Assembly (NCBI RefSeq): GCF_000276665.1
Contig: NW_004955402.1
Coordinates: 4,740,945-4,804,944 of the forward strand
DNA: 64,000 nt
Direction: 5' to 3'
From: Chinchilla lanigera
Taxonomy: Eukaryota > Chordata > Mammalia > Rodentia > Chinchillidae
A program made the position numbers and the translations under genes. Each line of letters opens with the position of its first letter. Position 1 is the stretch's first letter. Below are positions 1 through 11,085 of this stretch, in pieces. The notes under the pieces were generated by a model that was given only the letters and a program-made list of their open reading frames with translations, made no database searches and had not been told where the DNA came from.

Positions 1-195
1 TAAATATCACATGGTTTTTCTTTTATAAGAAACTCAAAGTATAAATAAAGAGTGAAATAAAAGATAATTAATAAGAAGTAGAGGGATAGATCTTTCTCAA
101 ATGGGAATTGGACCAAGAGGGAGGGGAGAGGAGGGGGATGAAAAAGGAACAGAGATGGTGATGCACTCAGAGATGTAAGCATTAGGCACCGCCAG
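1..195 (+). mobile_element. L1 3' UTR remnant
   Basis: Purine-rich sequence with AGTATAAATAA, a GGGATAGATCTTTCT block and a GGGAGGGGAGAGGAGGGGG run. The same order occurs at about 30510-30640 after a recognisable L1 ORF2 end, and in diverged form near 51000-51110, so this is read as the 3' UTR of the same L1 family. The window edge cuts it. Non-coding. Confidence 0.6.
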
Positions 196-221
196 CAGGT
201 ACTGATAAAAATTAAAAAATA

Positions 222-377
222 GCTGGGCATGGTGGCGCGCACCTGTAAACCCAGCACTCAGGAGGCTGAGGCAGGAGGATCGTTGTGAGTTTGAGACCAA
301 CCTAGGCCACAAAGTAAGCTCAAGGCCAGCCTGAACTGCATAGCTAGACCCTGTCTCAAAAAGACAAAAAAAGAAAA
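222..377 (+). mobile_element. B1 SINE, full length, with target duplication
   Basis: 7SL-RNA-derived SINE. It starts GCTGGGCATGGTGGCGCGCA, has the pol III B-box region around GTTTGAGACCAA, carries the internal duplication of about 29 bp typical of rodent B1, and ends GACCCTGTCTC plus an A-rich tail. A 15-bp direct repeat AAAAATTAAAAAATA flanks it (207-221 and 378-392). The antisense open frame at 97-441 only crosses this element. Confidence 0.93.
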
Positions 378-523
378 AAAAATTAAAAAATAAAAACAAA
401 TAAACGAGAAAAACTACATCATAGTCTAATAAGAAGACCATGATAGATCAAAAATACTAAAAAACACAGTATATTGTAGTATTCCTTATCCTTTGGTAAA
501 AATATATAGAGTTATATATTTCC

Positions 524-609
524 TTTTTTTTTTTTGATACCAAAAATTGAACTCAGGACCTTGTGCTTGCCAGGCAGGGGCTTATGCCACTGCACTATAT
601 CCCTGGCCC
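524..609 (-). mobile_element. ID-type (tRNA-derived) SINE, antisense, 17-bp TSD
   Basis: Poly-T start, then the antisense of an ID/BC1-like body (ATTGAACTCAGGACCTTG, CTTGCCAGGCA, ending near CCCTGGCC). The 17-bp repeat TAGAGTTATATATTTCC lies at 507-523 and 610-626, a clean L1-mediated target duplication. The body is mutated in its A and B boxes, so transcription is unlikely. Confidence 0.88.
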
Positions 610-626
610 TAGAGTTATATATTTCC

Positions 627-1339
627 AGGTACTTACTTTTCCACTAATTCTCTTCTGCATAATTTCTTACTCTATAAGAGTGTGTATGTATGTAAACTGT
701 CATAATGGTATGTAAATTTAAAAAACCTATTTTACTTTTTATGGGCATGCATAGAAAAAAAAGTCAGGCAGAAGAATCTGACACATGCCATTTTAAAATC
801 ACATTAAAAGAAATGCTGCCTTTAAAATGTAAATATCATCATTAGAAAAATAATTTTTTAACTTCCTTAAATTTTCCACGGCGTAGTTACTTCTAAAGTG
901 AATTTTAACTGCAACAGCGGTGCCTGGTTCTAAAGGCAAATGTGAAAGAAACAAGAACTTAGGGTTTTCAAGTTGGATTTCATTCCCGTTGCTTCAGAGA
1001 ATTCTAAACACCAACACCACAAAGGCAAAGCAAGAGCCCTGCAGCCGGGAGTCAGGGCTTTGGAGGTGATGGTGTCCTAGAAGTGAGATCTGCTGGTCCA
1101 CGGGCCTGTCGCCTGGCTCCAGGGAACAATTGCTTCAACAGTCTTGTAAAATGCTTGGGCTTCACCGAGATCTTCTGATCCCTTCACCTGGAGGAGGCCC
1201 TATCTAGAGTGTTTTTAAAATCTCACACAGAGCCGGCACCGAGAAGCGCTGCTCGGGACCAGTGGATGATAGAGACCCCAAGCGTCGCTCTGAGGCAGGG
1301 ACGCTGCTAACACCAGTGACGATGACAGTCCTGTCACAT
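627..1339. other. Unassigned sequence
   Basis: AT-rich to about 960, then mixed composition with scattered CpG (around 1230-1310). I see no open frame with coding character and no repeat I can name. Confidence 0.5.
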
Positions 1340-1495
1340 GAGGTGGGCACATGTGTCGTGTCAGTGGTTTTGTGCCTTAGTTACGCCTCAAACAATCATG
1401 AAAGGTAGATCCTGTCTTTGTTTTACACAGGAAAAAAGTGGGGATCGGGACTTTTAAGCAACCTGTTCAAGGTCACATTGCTTTTCTGCTGCGTT
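1340..1495 (-). mobile_element. MIR SINE remnant, antisense
   Basis: Reads as a diverged antisense MIR: a CTCAAACAATCATGAAAGGTAG block, TTTGTTTTACACAGGAAAA (antisense of the conserved core near the 'cctcatctgtaaaatg' region), then AAGCAACCTGTTCAAGGTCA. The order and spacing match the family. Ancient and non-coding. Confidence 0.65.
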
Positions 1496-2980
1496 TCCTT
1501 GTCTGCTACCACTGCTGGTGCTGAGGGAAAGGTTCTATTTGGGGCTGTTACCAACCCCGCGAGTGCGTGGAGGTGGTTGGAAGCTGTCACAAAGTGAAGA
1601 AAAAATTCTCATTCCAAATGTAGTGTTTGCTTCAAAGCCAAACTGACTGATGTATCTAGCGGTCTGCGAGGGCTTCGCTCGGGTCACCTTGGCTGGGCTG
1701 AGTTAGAAATCCCTGTTATGGATTCAGCCCAGCGCCTTGTCTCGGAAGGAGCTCTGAGCAGAGTAACCAAGCTTGGCCCACGGGGACCAGTGCAGGTGGG
1801 TGATTGGCACAGATGGGTACAGCATGGTGGTGGAGGGGTCACTGCCCACCCTCCCACAGTCTTTGGTAACTGGAATGTTGTCCCTGGGGCACATGAGTCT
1901 CACGGAAGGGTTGTCTCCACCCAGAATCCGCTCTCTGTCCGATTGTCTTCTGCGTGTCCCCGGCTGTGCCCTCCACTCTAGCCTTGTGTGTTTAGGTAAC
2001 GCGGTTGTCCTCTCTAATATGCAGGGGATCCTTCCCAGCCTTCCCCTGGGCCCTTGGAACTGTGGACGGCACCAAACCCTCGGTAGACTGTATATGTCCC
2101 CCTCCATCCAGACCTACAATAACATTTATTTGAAAGTTACACACGAGAGATTAACAATAACTAACAAGTACAGCGATGATGACCGTGCACCATGATAAGC
2201 GTCACATGACCATGATCTCTCCTCCTCAGGTGCATCTCAGTGTACAGTGCTGCATTCTTGGGCCTTGGCCGCCCCTGTAACTGAAAGCACGGAGACCTCA
2301 GACACAGACCCGGGTCTGAGGAAGACTGCAGGAGCTGGGCCCGTGTCTCCAAGGGAGACGGAGCAGTGACAGGTCAGGAGCGTGGGACTCACCTGGTGCA
2401 CCGATGCCGACTCCGGCTGTCTGTTTCACCGAGCGCTGTATCCACAGTCTGCAGCCCTCGCTCCGGCCTGCCGTGTCAGAAAGGCATGGGTTTTGTCTCA
2501 AGGAAACTGAGCAAGGCGGGCCACCAGAACAGGCCGCCTGGGGAAACTCCAGGTGCTCCACCAACGGCGGCCCAGGGACCTCAGCCCCAGCCCTGCCCGC
2601 ACTCGGAAGGGACGTCTCCCGTCCTGCAGCACCTTTGCTCCTCCCGGAGGAACTGGTCGGGGTGTTTCTGTTCGCTTTCTGTGCTGTCCCAAGGCCGCCT
2701 TGAGGTCTCCCCAGGAGGAGCAGGAGACCCAAGATGACATCCTGGCTGCAAAGCTGGGTAACGCTGTTTACTCAAGTTTCACGTCTTTGCACCTCCAGAT
2801 TAAACTTCATTTAAATGAGGGTGCTTATTTCCTCCTCAGAGGAGAATTTCTGCACCCCGCTCTTACCACCTGGCAGCCTTGCCGGGCGACTTCTGGCCCA
2901 GGGGGAGGGGAGAAGTGGCCAAGTGGCACTGTTGCGCTAAAAGCACCTTCCCCTTCTCTCTCTGCTTCTCTAAAGTTCAC
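1496..2980. other. Unassigned, moderately GC-rich sequence
   Basis: Overlapping open frames on both strands (for example 1718-2195 and 2298-2737) reflect GC-rich composition. None has a recognisable domain, and frames on opposite strands are equally open, which argues against a gene. No repeat family recognised. Confidence 0.45.
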
Positions 2981-2990
2981 GGTAATTTTG

Positions 2991-3109
2991 TTTTGTTTTG
3001 TTTTGTTTTTTTTTTTTTTTTTTGGTTTTTCTCTGGCACTGGGAACCGAACTCACGACCTTGATCTTGCCAGGCAAGCGCTTTGCCGCTGAGCTAAATCC
3101 CCAGCACCT
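2991..3109 (-). mobile_element. ID SINE, antisense, with TSD
   Basis: T-rich tail, then GGGAACCGAACTCACGACCT, CTTGCCAGGCAAGCGCTTTG and GAGCTAAATCCCCAGCACC, the antisense of an ID element with good A and B box matches. The 10-bp target duplication GGTAATTTTG is at 2981-2990 and 3110-3119. Fairly well preserved, hence relatively young. Confidence 0.93.
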
Positions 3110-3284
3110 GGTAATTTTGATAATATGTATTCACATCACAGCCCATCGGAGACTGGTAAATATTCTTTTCTCTAAATTCAGGGGGAGGGGGCAAGAAACA
3201 AAAAGAAAAGAAAGAAAGAGATACCCTGGCTGAATAAGTCAAGCCAAATCTCATATGTAGTTAAATGAGATAAGCGGAATACCT

Positions 3285-3410
3285 TTACTGATTTTTTTCA
3301 CTCATTAATTGAGTGAATATTTGTTGAGTGCCTCCAATACGTGTGTGAAGTTTCAGTACTGAAATGATTGAGCTGGGGTATGTGTGTGCAGTTGAGCAGG
3401 AAGACAGACT
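3285..3410 (-). mobile_element. L2 3' end fragment, antisense
   Basis: TTCACTCATTAATTGAGTGAATATTTGTTGAGTGCC is the antisense of the L2 3' terminus (direct 'caataaatatttgttgaatgaatg' motif). It is followed by diverged sequence including GAGCTGGGGTATG at the expected distance. The short segment 3298-3317 is also self-complementary. Confidence 0.65.
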
Positions 3411-3440
3411 CTAAAAATGCTGCCAGATGTTAACATATCT

Positions 3441-3595
3441 TCTCTTGTTTTGTCTTTTGGAGACAGGGTCTCGCTCTGCAGTCCAGGCTAGCCTTCAGCT
3501 CACTTTGTAGTCCAGGCTGGACTCGAACTTGTAATGATCCTCCTGCCTCAGCCTTCCAAGTGCTGGGATTGCAGGCGTACATCACCACACCCGGC
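3441..3595 (-). mobile_element. B1 SINE, antisense, with TSD
   Basis: GAGACAGGGTCTCGCTCTGC through CTGGGATTGCAGGCGTACAT to CCCGGC is a full B1 in reverse, with the internal duplication (two 'gtccaggct' copies). A 7-bp repeat CATATCT flanks it (3434-3440, 3596-3602). Confidence 0.92.
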
Positions 3596-3602
3596 CATAT
3601 CT

Positions 3603-4571
3603 ATTGTTTTAGTCTCATCTGTGCTTTACTCTTTATTATTTTGCCACCGGGAAGAATGAACTTACCATTCCCACACATATTAGATTAAGAAAATATCATT
3701 CCCTTGAAAAATAAACTTCACCCCACCATCCATTCTAAAATGTCAGTTTAGTGTGCTAAAATGCCAAAGACTCATGTTAACAGAGCGAAGGCAAACCGTC
3801 TCCACGGAACACACAGCGCCGTCGGGAGGGTGAGCACAGCGCCGGCACCCTTGTTTGCTTTCTCTCTCCCACGCAGCCCGTGCCTGTGCGTGAAGCCTGC
3901 TTTGGGCTGATAGACTCAGGGCAGCAGTATTAGCGCTTTAGTTCAATGGGGAAGTGCTGTTCAAGTCTCACATAGCCTTCCGAATTTCATGCTTTCACAC
4001 AGTCTGTTTGCAAAGCAAAATGTTCTCGAGTGTTTCAAGCACCTATCCACTGCTGAGCTCCGAGTTCTCCGGGAAAAGACTTCCTCAGAGAGTCCAGTAC
4101 TGCTCAGCAAGAACTCTGGCCCAGAGGATGATGGACGATGAGACCCCACAGCGGGATATGGTGCTTCCTTTGTGTAGTCGGCGTCCTAAGGCGAGACCAG
4201 CACAGAATGACGGTGTCAGCAGAGCAGGCTGGAAAGGTGTCCACAGGGTGTTGGCATCGCCTGCAGGGCGTTTGGGGAGAACTTCCTGTCATACAACCGC
4301 TGCTAACCCGGCAGTTCCTCTCTCCGTGGAGGCTTCCCATTGTTATAAACATGAGATCCACCAGCACCCGCCTCCTGCCCCAGCTCCTACCTTTGCTTTA
4401 AGGCAAATTCCCAGAAGATAGTGTCCTAGTTCCCCTACTCTCCTCCGTTTTCCTGACTGTTCTTCTTTTGGGATCTATGCATCCACTCCAGGGAAAGTGC
4501 TGCTGTCAGAATCTCCAAAGAGGCCTAAACCTCCAGCGCCATCCTCCTCTTCTATACACGTCTGCCCCATC
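3603..4571. other. Unassigned sequence
   Basis: Mixed composition, with a few CpGs near 3800-3850. A 155-codon open frame at 3954-4421 has no recognised domain, overlaps open frames on the other strand and is taken as chance. Confidence 0.45.
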
Positions 4572-4760
4572 CCGACCTCATTGTCCCTTATATCCTCTCC
4601 TCTCTTCTCCTCTTCCCTCCTCTCGTCTCCCCTCCTCTCCTGTCATCTCCTCTCCTGTCCTCTCCTGTCCTCTCCTGTCCTCTCCTCCCCTCCCCTCCCC
4701 TCCCGTCCTTCTCCATCTCCCTCTCGCTCTCTTTCTCTCTCCCACTCCTCTGTTACCCAA
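4572..4760. repeat. Polypyrimidine tract, TCTCC/TCCTG-type
   Basis: Almost pure pyrimidine on the plus strand. It includes tandem TCCTCTCCTG decamers near 4640-4682 and CCCCT runs near 4683-4705, ending in CTCTCTTTCTCTC. Open frames across it are Ser/Pro/Leu-only artefacts. Mirror symmetry could permit triplex DNA. Confidence 0.9.
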
Positions 4761-5499
4761 GAACTCCTGAGCTCGTGCCCTCCTGCTCCAACCTCCCAAG
4801 GAGCTGGGAGCCAGTGACGTGTCATCACGGCTGCTACCCCTACTCTGCCCTGCATTTCCGGCCACACTGACCTCCCTGTTCCCCGAGTTCACCAGGCGCC
4901 CTCCTGTCCTGCGGGAGCTCTGTGCTGCTGTCCCTCAGTGGAAGGCTTCCTCCTTTGCTTCTCCCGGGAGCTGACTCAGACCCACAGTCCTGGGGCAGCC
5001 CTCCCGGGACTCTAACTCTAGACTGTGAAGCGTACACAAACTTCACACTGCTTTCCCTTAGCACTGCCAAAAGATAGAATCACAACTGCTTTAGCTAAAA
5101 GATAAAATTGGCTTTTATTTGTGACTCTGGAACTGGGCAAGATCTCATGCCATAAAACAGAACGGGTACCCTCATGAGCTAAGTCTAGGAATTGGCTTTG
5201 TAGATGGAAAGGTGGAAAGGGAATGGAAAAGTAATCAGCTGCTTCAAATTTACTTCCCTGTGTGGTTGACATAGCGGGGGTGTCCTCAGCACGGGTGCTC
5301 AGGCGTACGAGCCCGGCCGGCTGCTGGTGATCTCCTGGGCTTGGAAAACTGGACGGTGGCTTCAAAGTTCAGTTTGATCGTGCTGCTCAGCACAAGTGAG
5401 TCCATGCGGCTTGGCCAGGTCTGCTGGTGCCCAGGGCAGGAGCTCAGGCCTCCTATGACCTTTGCGTAGCAGCACCTCTTTCAGCTAAACACTATGTGG
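4761..5499. other. Unassigned sequence
   Basis: GC-moderate to 5030, then mixed. No recognisable coding region or repeat. Confidence 0.45.
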
Positions 5500-5655
5500 A
5501 TTTGCTTTTCACCTTTAGGTTTTGGTATTTTGTGCCTGAGGGCAAGGATGTTTTTCTATTTTGTTCACTTTTGTGCCTACGATAGAGTTGGGTGCATTAT
5601 AGACATCAGCAAATATTGCTGAATTTGAAAGCACGGGTGGATGAGTGAATGAACA
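5500..5655 (+). mobile_element. L2 3' end fragment
   Basis: TGCCTGAGGGCAAGGATG, TATTTTGTTCACTTTTGTGC, GTGCATTATAGACATCAGCA and a closing GGATGAGTGAATG follow the order of the L2 3' end ('gagggcagggac ... ttgttcactgctg ... gctcaataaat ... gaatgaatg'). Ancient and non-coding. Confidence 0.65.
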
Positions 5656-5837
5656 CAGGCAGCTCTGTGAGTGCAGTCTCCATATAAACTGCGTGCAAAG
5701 CACCTGTGGTTTAGTAAAAGCAGCTTGGATGAACGTGGGCTCAAACACAGTTCCTGCCCAGCACCTGGCTCAGCCACAGGTTTCTCCTCCCCCTGACTTC
5801 TTAATCACAGTCAAATCCTTCCTTCAAAAGACAACCC

Positions 5838-5990
5838 ATCAATGAAATACAATGCAGCCATTAAAAATGGTGCTATGGGAGACTGATGTGATAGGATGAT
5901 AATTCTAATGGAACATAAGTGAAAAATCAATTTATAGTTCCACGTGAAAATTATATATATATTCACAATTCCTGAGGAGCAGTAACATCC
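5838..5990 (+). mobile_element. Old L1 3'-end fragment
   Basis: ATGAAATACAATGCAGCCATTAAAAATGGTG followed by AACATAAGTGAAAAATCAA matches the end of ORF2 and start of the 3' UTR of ancient L1M-type elements. Short and diverged. Confidence 0.55.
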
Positions 5991-6709
5991 ATAATTAATT
6001 GCTACACATTGGATCAGGGTTAGCTAAGAGCTTGTTCCTCCCTCCCACTCAGTACCCGCCATGTATCTGTGGCTCCCTGTCCACCCTGTTGGGCCAAGAC
6101 AGGGAGCTCAAAGGGTCCAGGAAAAGGGCAGCGACTCATCAGTCCTGGTTAGCCTTAAAGAGCTCCTCCGTGGGGATTCACGGGTCACCAAAGCCCAAGC
6201 TGCAGCACTGCTGCGTCTTCAGCAACAGGTCCCCCCACCTGGACCCTCAGGACGCCCAAAAGAGACACAGCTATCAACGACACAGACTCGCATGCCCTGG
6301 TGGGAACTCTGCATGTTGGGTGACGGCTGCAGACGCCAGCCCGAGGGAAAGCCAAGCAGAGATTCGGGCGAATTGGAGATTGCTTGGAGTTAGCACCCTG
6401 GCACGGACAGCTCAGCACAATCAACAGGACACATTCCTGTCAGCTTTCTTTCCGTGGGATAGAGGCACAGGAGTGGATCATGTCTCTGACCTGCTGAATC
6501 GTGTGGGGGCTCTCTGAGGAACTGGCTTGGATCAGGGCCAGAATTTGGAGACCCCTGGAAACAGAAGCGCCCACACATTAGAGCTGTAGTTCCCAAAATG
6601 GACACGAGGGGGCGGAAGAGAGCAGAAGAGGTTCAAGCCCTTGTGCAAAGACTGAAAGGGTTTTTGTTTCCTAAAGGTCCAAATCTCAACACAAGATGAT
6701 AATGTATAA
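5991..6709. other. Unassigned sequence upstream of the L1 composite
   Basis: Overlapping open frames (5999-6517, 6061-6393) show no domain and no codon signature that separates them from the reverse-strand frames. The part after about 6640 may already belong to the L1 below. Confidence 0.4.
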
Positions 6710-6723
6710 AAAGAAACAGATAA

Positions 6724-6869
6724 GCCGGGTGCAGTGGCGCATGCCTGTAATCCCAGCACTTGGGAGGCTGAGGCAGGAGTACTGTTGTGAGTTCGAGACC
6801 AGTCTGGGCTGCAGGGTGAGCTCAAGTCCAGCCTGAACTGCATAGGGAGACCCTGTCTCAAAAAAGACA
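6724..6869 (+). mobile_element. B1 SINE inserted near the 5' end of the L1
   Basis: GCCGGGTGCAGTGGCGCATG through GACCCTGTCTCAAAAAAG, full length with internal duplication. A perfect 14-bp target duplication AAAGAAACAGATAA lies at 6710-6723 and 6870-6883. It interrupts old L1-like sequence. Confidence 0.94.
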
Positions 6870-7330
6870 AAAGAAACAGATAAATGTAGCCCAGTGCAAC
6901 AGAATAAAGCCCCAGAAACTGACCCTAAGGAAATGAAGATTTATGAGCACCTTGACAGAGTTTTGAAATAATTGTTATAAAGACATTCAATGAGCTTAAG
7001 AAAAAGAGTAGAGGTAGAAATCTAAATAAAATCAGGAAAACTATGAGTGAATAAAATAAGAATACAGGCAGAAAAATGGAAGCTGGAGAAAAAGAAAAAA
7101 AAGAACCAATCAAGTTATGGAGCTGAAAAATGCTATAACTGAGCTAAAATATCACCAGAGAGCTTCAACAGAAGGCTGAGCAGGTAGAAGAAAGAATCCA
7201 GGAACTTGGAGACATTTGAAATCACTCAGTTGGAGGAGCAGAAGGAGAAAGAAATGAAGAAAAGTACAGGCAGCCTAAGGGGCATTCGTTGCTCTGTCCC
7301 TTCTTTCCTCTTACGCCATCTTTTGGGTTT

Positions 7331-7332
<2 letters not shown>

Positions 7333-7400
<68 letters not shown>
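7333..7400. repeat. (GT)n microsatellite
   Basis: About 68 bp of near-perfect TG dinucleotide with one A interruption (TGTATGTG) at about 7371. It lies inside the L1 ORF1 region, where the family has no such repeat, so it expanded or inserted after the L1. The Val-Cys frame reading through it is an artefact. Confidence 0.97.
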
Positions 7401-7618
7401 CTTTGGTAAAATTATTGGGACACTCAAATAGGCCAATATATACATTATGAAAGTTGAAGAAAGAGAAGGGTGCCTAGAAATTATTTGAGGAAATAATGGC
7501 CCCAAACTCCCCAAATCTGACGAAATAAATGAATGTACAGATTCAACAAGAACAAAGAACTCCCAGGATTCAGTCAAAGAAAACCATTGCCCTGGGTATA
7601 TTATAAACAAATTGTTTA

Positions 7619-7765
7619 GGCTGGGCATGATAGTGCATGCCTATAAGCACGCTGGAGGCCGAGGCAAGAGGATTGCTGTGAGTTCAAAGCCAGCCCAAAC
7701 TGCATAGTGAAACGCTGTCTCAAAAAGACAAATCATCAAAAACAGCAACAACAACAACAACAAAA
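7619..7765 (+). mobile_element. B1 SINE, shorter form, inside L1
   Basis: GGCTGGGCATGATAGTGCAT, GAGGCCGAGGCAAGAGGATT, then AAACTGCATAGTGAAACGCTGTCTC and an A-rich (CAA)n tail. It lacks one copy of the internal duplication. L1 ORF1 sequence resumes after the tail. Confidence 0.88.
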
Positions 7766-8038
7766 CTATCTAGGGTTAAAGACAAGGACAGTATTGCAAG
7801 CAGTGAAGGCAAGTGACTCAGGAGAATTCCCAAGCACCAGCAGATTTCCCACTGGAAAACTTCCAAGCCAGAAGGGAGTGGGAGGACATATTCATGGTGC
7901 TGGAAGAGAAACTGTCAAACAGTACTGGATGTGGCAAAACTGGTTCTTCAACAATAAAGGAGAAATTACGACTTTTCCAGATGTATAAAATCTAACACTC
8001 ATTAGCAATGGACCACCAAAGTAACTGCCAAATGGAGC

Positions 8039-8472
8039 TGTCTTGGTTGCTTTTTTCTCATTGCTGAGACAAAATACATGATGCCTAAAATTAAAGAGGG
8101 AAAATTAAAGAGGGAAAAATTAAGAGGGAAAAATTAAAGAGGGAAAAATTAAAATTAAAGAGGGAAAGGTTTAGCCCACAGTTTGTGGAGGTTTCTGTCC
8201 ATTCTCGGCTGGTTCCAAGGCAGGGTGGCACATGGCACAGGGCAACAGCTCGTGGTGGCGGAAGACAGAAAAAGCAGCAAGAGCAAAAGGGAGGAGTGGC
8301 AGTGAGCAGCCTCTTTCCCTCCCTCATACCGTATGCAGGCTGCCCGTCCCAGGGCGGGTGCAGCACTCACACCCATAATTCAGCATTGGGCCATGAGTCA
8401 GTCACAAACTCTAGAAGTCTGCCCCATGGCTGCATGAAGCTTTGGGGGGACATCTAGACACAAACCGTAACA
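8039..8472 (-). mobile_element. MaLR (ORR1/MT-like) solo LTR, antisense, perfect 5-bp TSD
   Basis: It begins TGTCTTGG and ends CCGTAACA, so the LTR in sense runs TGTTACGG...CCAAGACA. Inside are the family landmarks in antisense: GCTGAGACAAAATACATGAT, the GTTCCAAGGCAGGGTGGCA region and CATCTAGACACAAACC. The 5-bp duplication GGAGC flanks it exactly (8034-8038, 8473-8477), as expected for ERVL-MaLR integration. A tandem expansion sits at 8088-8168. It splits the L1. Confidence 0.93.
8088..8168. repeat. Tandem repeat of an AAATTAAAGAGGGA unit inside the LTR
   Basis: Five to six imperfect units of about 14-16 bp (AAATTAAAGAGGGAAA) in direct repeat. Other MaLR copies in this window have a single GGAGAGGTTTATTTT-type stretch here, so the expansion is specific to this copy. 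Confidence 0.95.
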
Positions 8473-8896
8473 GGAGCCGTTCAGTGTGAAGCTGAAGGGT
8501 GTATTCAGAAACACAAAGTGATATGGAAATCAGGTTTCTCAAATAAAAGTGAACAGAAGGGCAAATGGAGTGACCTGCGGTATTATAATTTTGGTTCATT
8601 AAATTTAAAAGACAATAGGATTTTAAATCTGTAGTAGTGGAAATATAATACATAAAGAAGCATTTTGTAGCATCAAAAGCACAAGGTAGGGCAGGGGTGG
8701 CACTGGGAAGGGTAATTTTTGCACTTGATTGAAGTTAGGTTATTATCATTTTAAAGTAGGACACTACAGTTTGAATAGTATTTAATAGAAGTTTGTAACT
8801 TTTTATTTTATATGATTGTTACAATAACCACAAAGGGAATAGTTACAGTATATACACAAAAGGAAATATAAAGATGAATCAGAGCATATCATTACC

Positions 8897-8927
8897 AAAA
8901 AAAAAAAAAAAAAAACAAAAAAACCAC
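8897..8927. repeat. Poly(A) run
   Basis: A run of about 20 A with an ACAAAAAAACC continuation inside the inter-ORF part of the L1. It is expanded relative to the family and is not an element terminus, because L1 sequence continues on both sides. Confidence 0.8.
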
Positions 8928-11085
8928 AAAGAAAGGCAGTAAGAGAAAGAGACTAAAAAAAGTAAAAGGACTAAAAGTGCTGTAATGCATATTGACAATA
9001 ATGAATAAAATGGCAATAATAAATTCTCTCTATCAGTACTTACTTTAATGTAAATGAGGTAAATTCTCTAATCAAAATGTCTAGTAACCGAACAGATAAA
9101 ATCACAGGATCCATCTGTATGTCTTGGATCTATAGACACACATATGCTAAAAGTATCAAGGCAAGGTGAGGATGCCCACTCACATTGCTTCATTTCAATA
9201 TACTACTGGAAGTCTTAGCTACAGCAATTAGGCAAGAAAAAGATAAAAAACATATGATTAGAAATGGGAGAATTAAAATAATTTGTATTCACAAATGAAG
9301 TGCTCCTGTGTGTAGAGAGACCCTAAAGATTCCCCCAAAATTATTAGAGTTAATAAACCAGCAAAGTTGCAAGATTCAAAAGCAATACTCAAAGGCCAGT
9401 CACATTTCTGTACAGTAACAATGAACAGTATAAAAAAGGAAATTAAAAAAATTTTGATCTACAATAGCATCAAGAAAAACAAAATGGGAAAAAACTACTG
9501 TTAAGACTCATACAGTAAAACTACAAAATAACTGCTGAAATGAAAGATTACAAAAAACAATGGAAAGTCATCTTAAACTCATTGACTACCAGTCCTAACA
9601 CTGTTCCTATGCTCCTTCTCAAAGTTACCTATGGATTCAACACAATCCTTTCAGAACCCCAATACATTCTTTTAGGAATAGATAAATTCATCCTAAAATT
9701 CCTATGAAATCTCAAGCAGCTCATAGTAGCTAACTTTTTAAAAAAATAAACTAAGAATCATACTTCCTGATTTCAAAACATGCTACAAAGCTACAGTAAT
9801 GAAAACAGAAGGGTACTGGCATAAAGACAGACATGCAGGCCAACAGAATAAGAATAGCTCAGGAGTAAACTCTCAATCAAGTCATCCTTGAGAAAGTTGT
9901 TAAAAGAAAATTCCTTCAACAAATGATGTTGGGGAAACTGGACATCTGCATGTAAAAGGATAAAGTTTGACCTCTATTTTATAACATCTGAAAACTTAAC
10001 TCTAAATGGATTAAAGAGCTAAATGCAAGACCCTAAACTATAAAACCACTAGAAGAAAAGTAGAGGAAATGCTCCTTGACACTGGAATTGGCAATGACTT
10101 CTGAAATATGATATCAAAAGTTGGACAACAAAAACAGGCAAATGGGACTGCTTCAAACTAAAAAAAAATTTGGGAAGAAAAAGATACAAAAAGTACAGTA
10201 TGGGGAAAGAGATTTGCAAGTTATAGACCCCATGAGGGGAACTAGGCAGACGATAAAAATAATCCTTACAATTCACCCACAGAAAAATCAAATAGTCCAA
10301 TTTAAAAATATGGTGAAAGACTTAACAGACACTTCTCCAAAGGTGACATAAAAATGGCCATGTAGCCTGAGCAAATATACTCAGCCAGCACTAATCATGA
10401 GATAGATGTGAATCAAAGCCATGGTGAGACAGCACTTCACACCCAGAAAATGATTGGTGAGGGTGTGGAACTGGGCCCCTGTGTGCTGTTGGTGTCATGG
10501 TATAATAGTGCAATTGCCATGGGAAATGTGGCAGCTTCTCCAAAAACTAAAAGAAGAAATGCTCTAGGACCCATTTTTGGATGTATATCAAGAGTTTTAA
10601 AAATGTATCTCTATGAGTTGTTATCATGCTGTGTTCATTGTGGTACATTTCCAATAGCTAAGAGGTAGAAGAATCCAAATGCTCACTGAAAGGACAATCA
10701 GACTGTGGTCTGCAGACAATGAAATACTATTCATCCTTAAGAAGGAGGGGCATTCTGACACAGGATACAGCAGGACCAGCCTTGAGGACACCGTGCAAAG
10801 AGAAATCAGCCTGTCACAAAGCCCAGGGAGGAAAGTGGTTCCATTTATATGACGCATTGCCTGTAGTGGCCAAATTCACAGACACAGAACGCAGAATGGT
10901 GGTTGCCTGGTGAGCTGTTTAATAGGTACAGAGTTTCGGTTCTGCACAAGGAAAAATTTCTAGAGACTGCTTTATAGCAACATGAACGTAGTAAACACTA
11001 CGAAGTGTGTGCTCCGAAAGAGTCAAGGTGGTGAAATTAATGTTACAGATATTTTATCACAGTAAGAAATTTTCAGAAACAAGTA

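Larger units (their letters stand above)
6884..11085 (+). mobile_element. Old L1 (L1M-like), broken, ORF1 to 3' UTR
   Basis: Several L1 segments occur in the right order. 6890-7290 is ORF1 coiled-coil-like sequence (AGCTTCAACAGAAGGCTGAG, TTTGAAATCACTCAGTTGGA). 7440-7620 and 7765-8033 are the rest of ORF1. 8475-8950 is the inter-ORF region. 8985-9125 is the start of ORF2 (endonuclease). There is then an apparent internal deletion to reverse-transcriptase/C-terminal ORF2 (9165-10760), followed by 3' UTR (10870-11085, AGAATGGTGGTTGCCTGGTG). Every frame is closed by stops and indels, so it is a dead copy. It is interrupted by a (GT)n tract, a B1 and a MaLR LTR. Confidence 0.85.

Noticed and set aside
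2553..3233. 226-codon open frame
   Set aside because: It crosses an antisense ID SINE (2991-3109), whose T tail gives a Phe run. Not a gene.
7206..7409. Frame with Val-Cys repeats
   Set aside because: Translation of the (GT)n microsatellite in an old L1.
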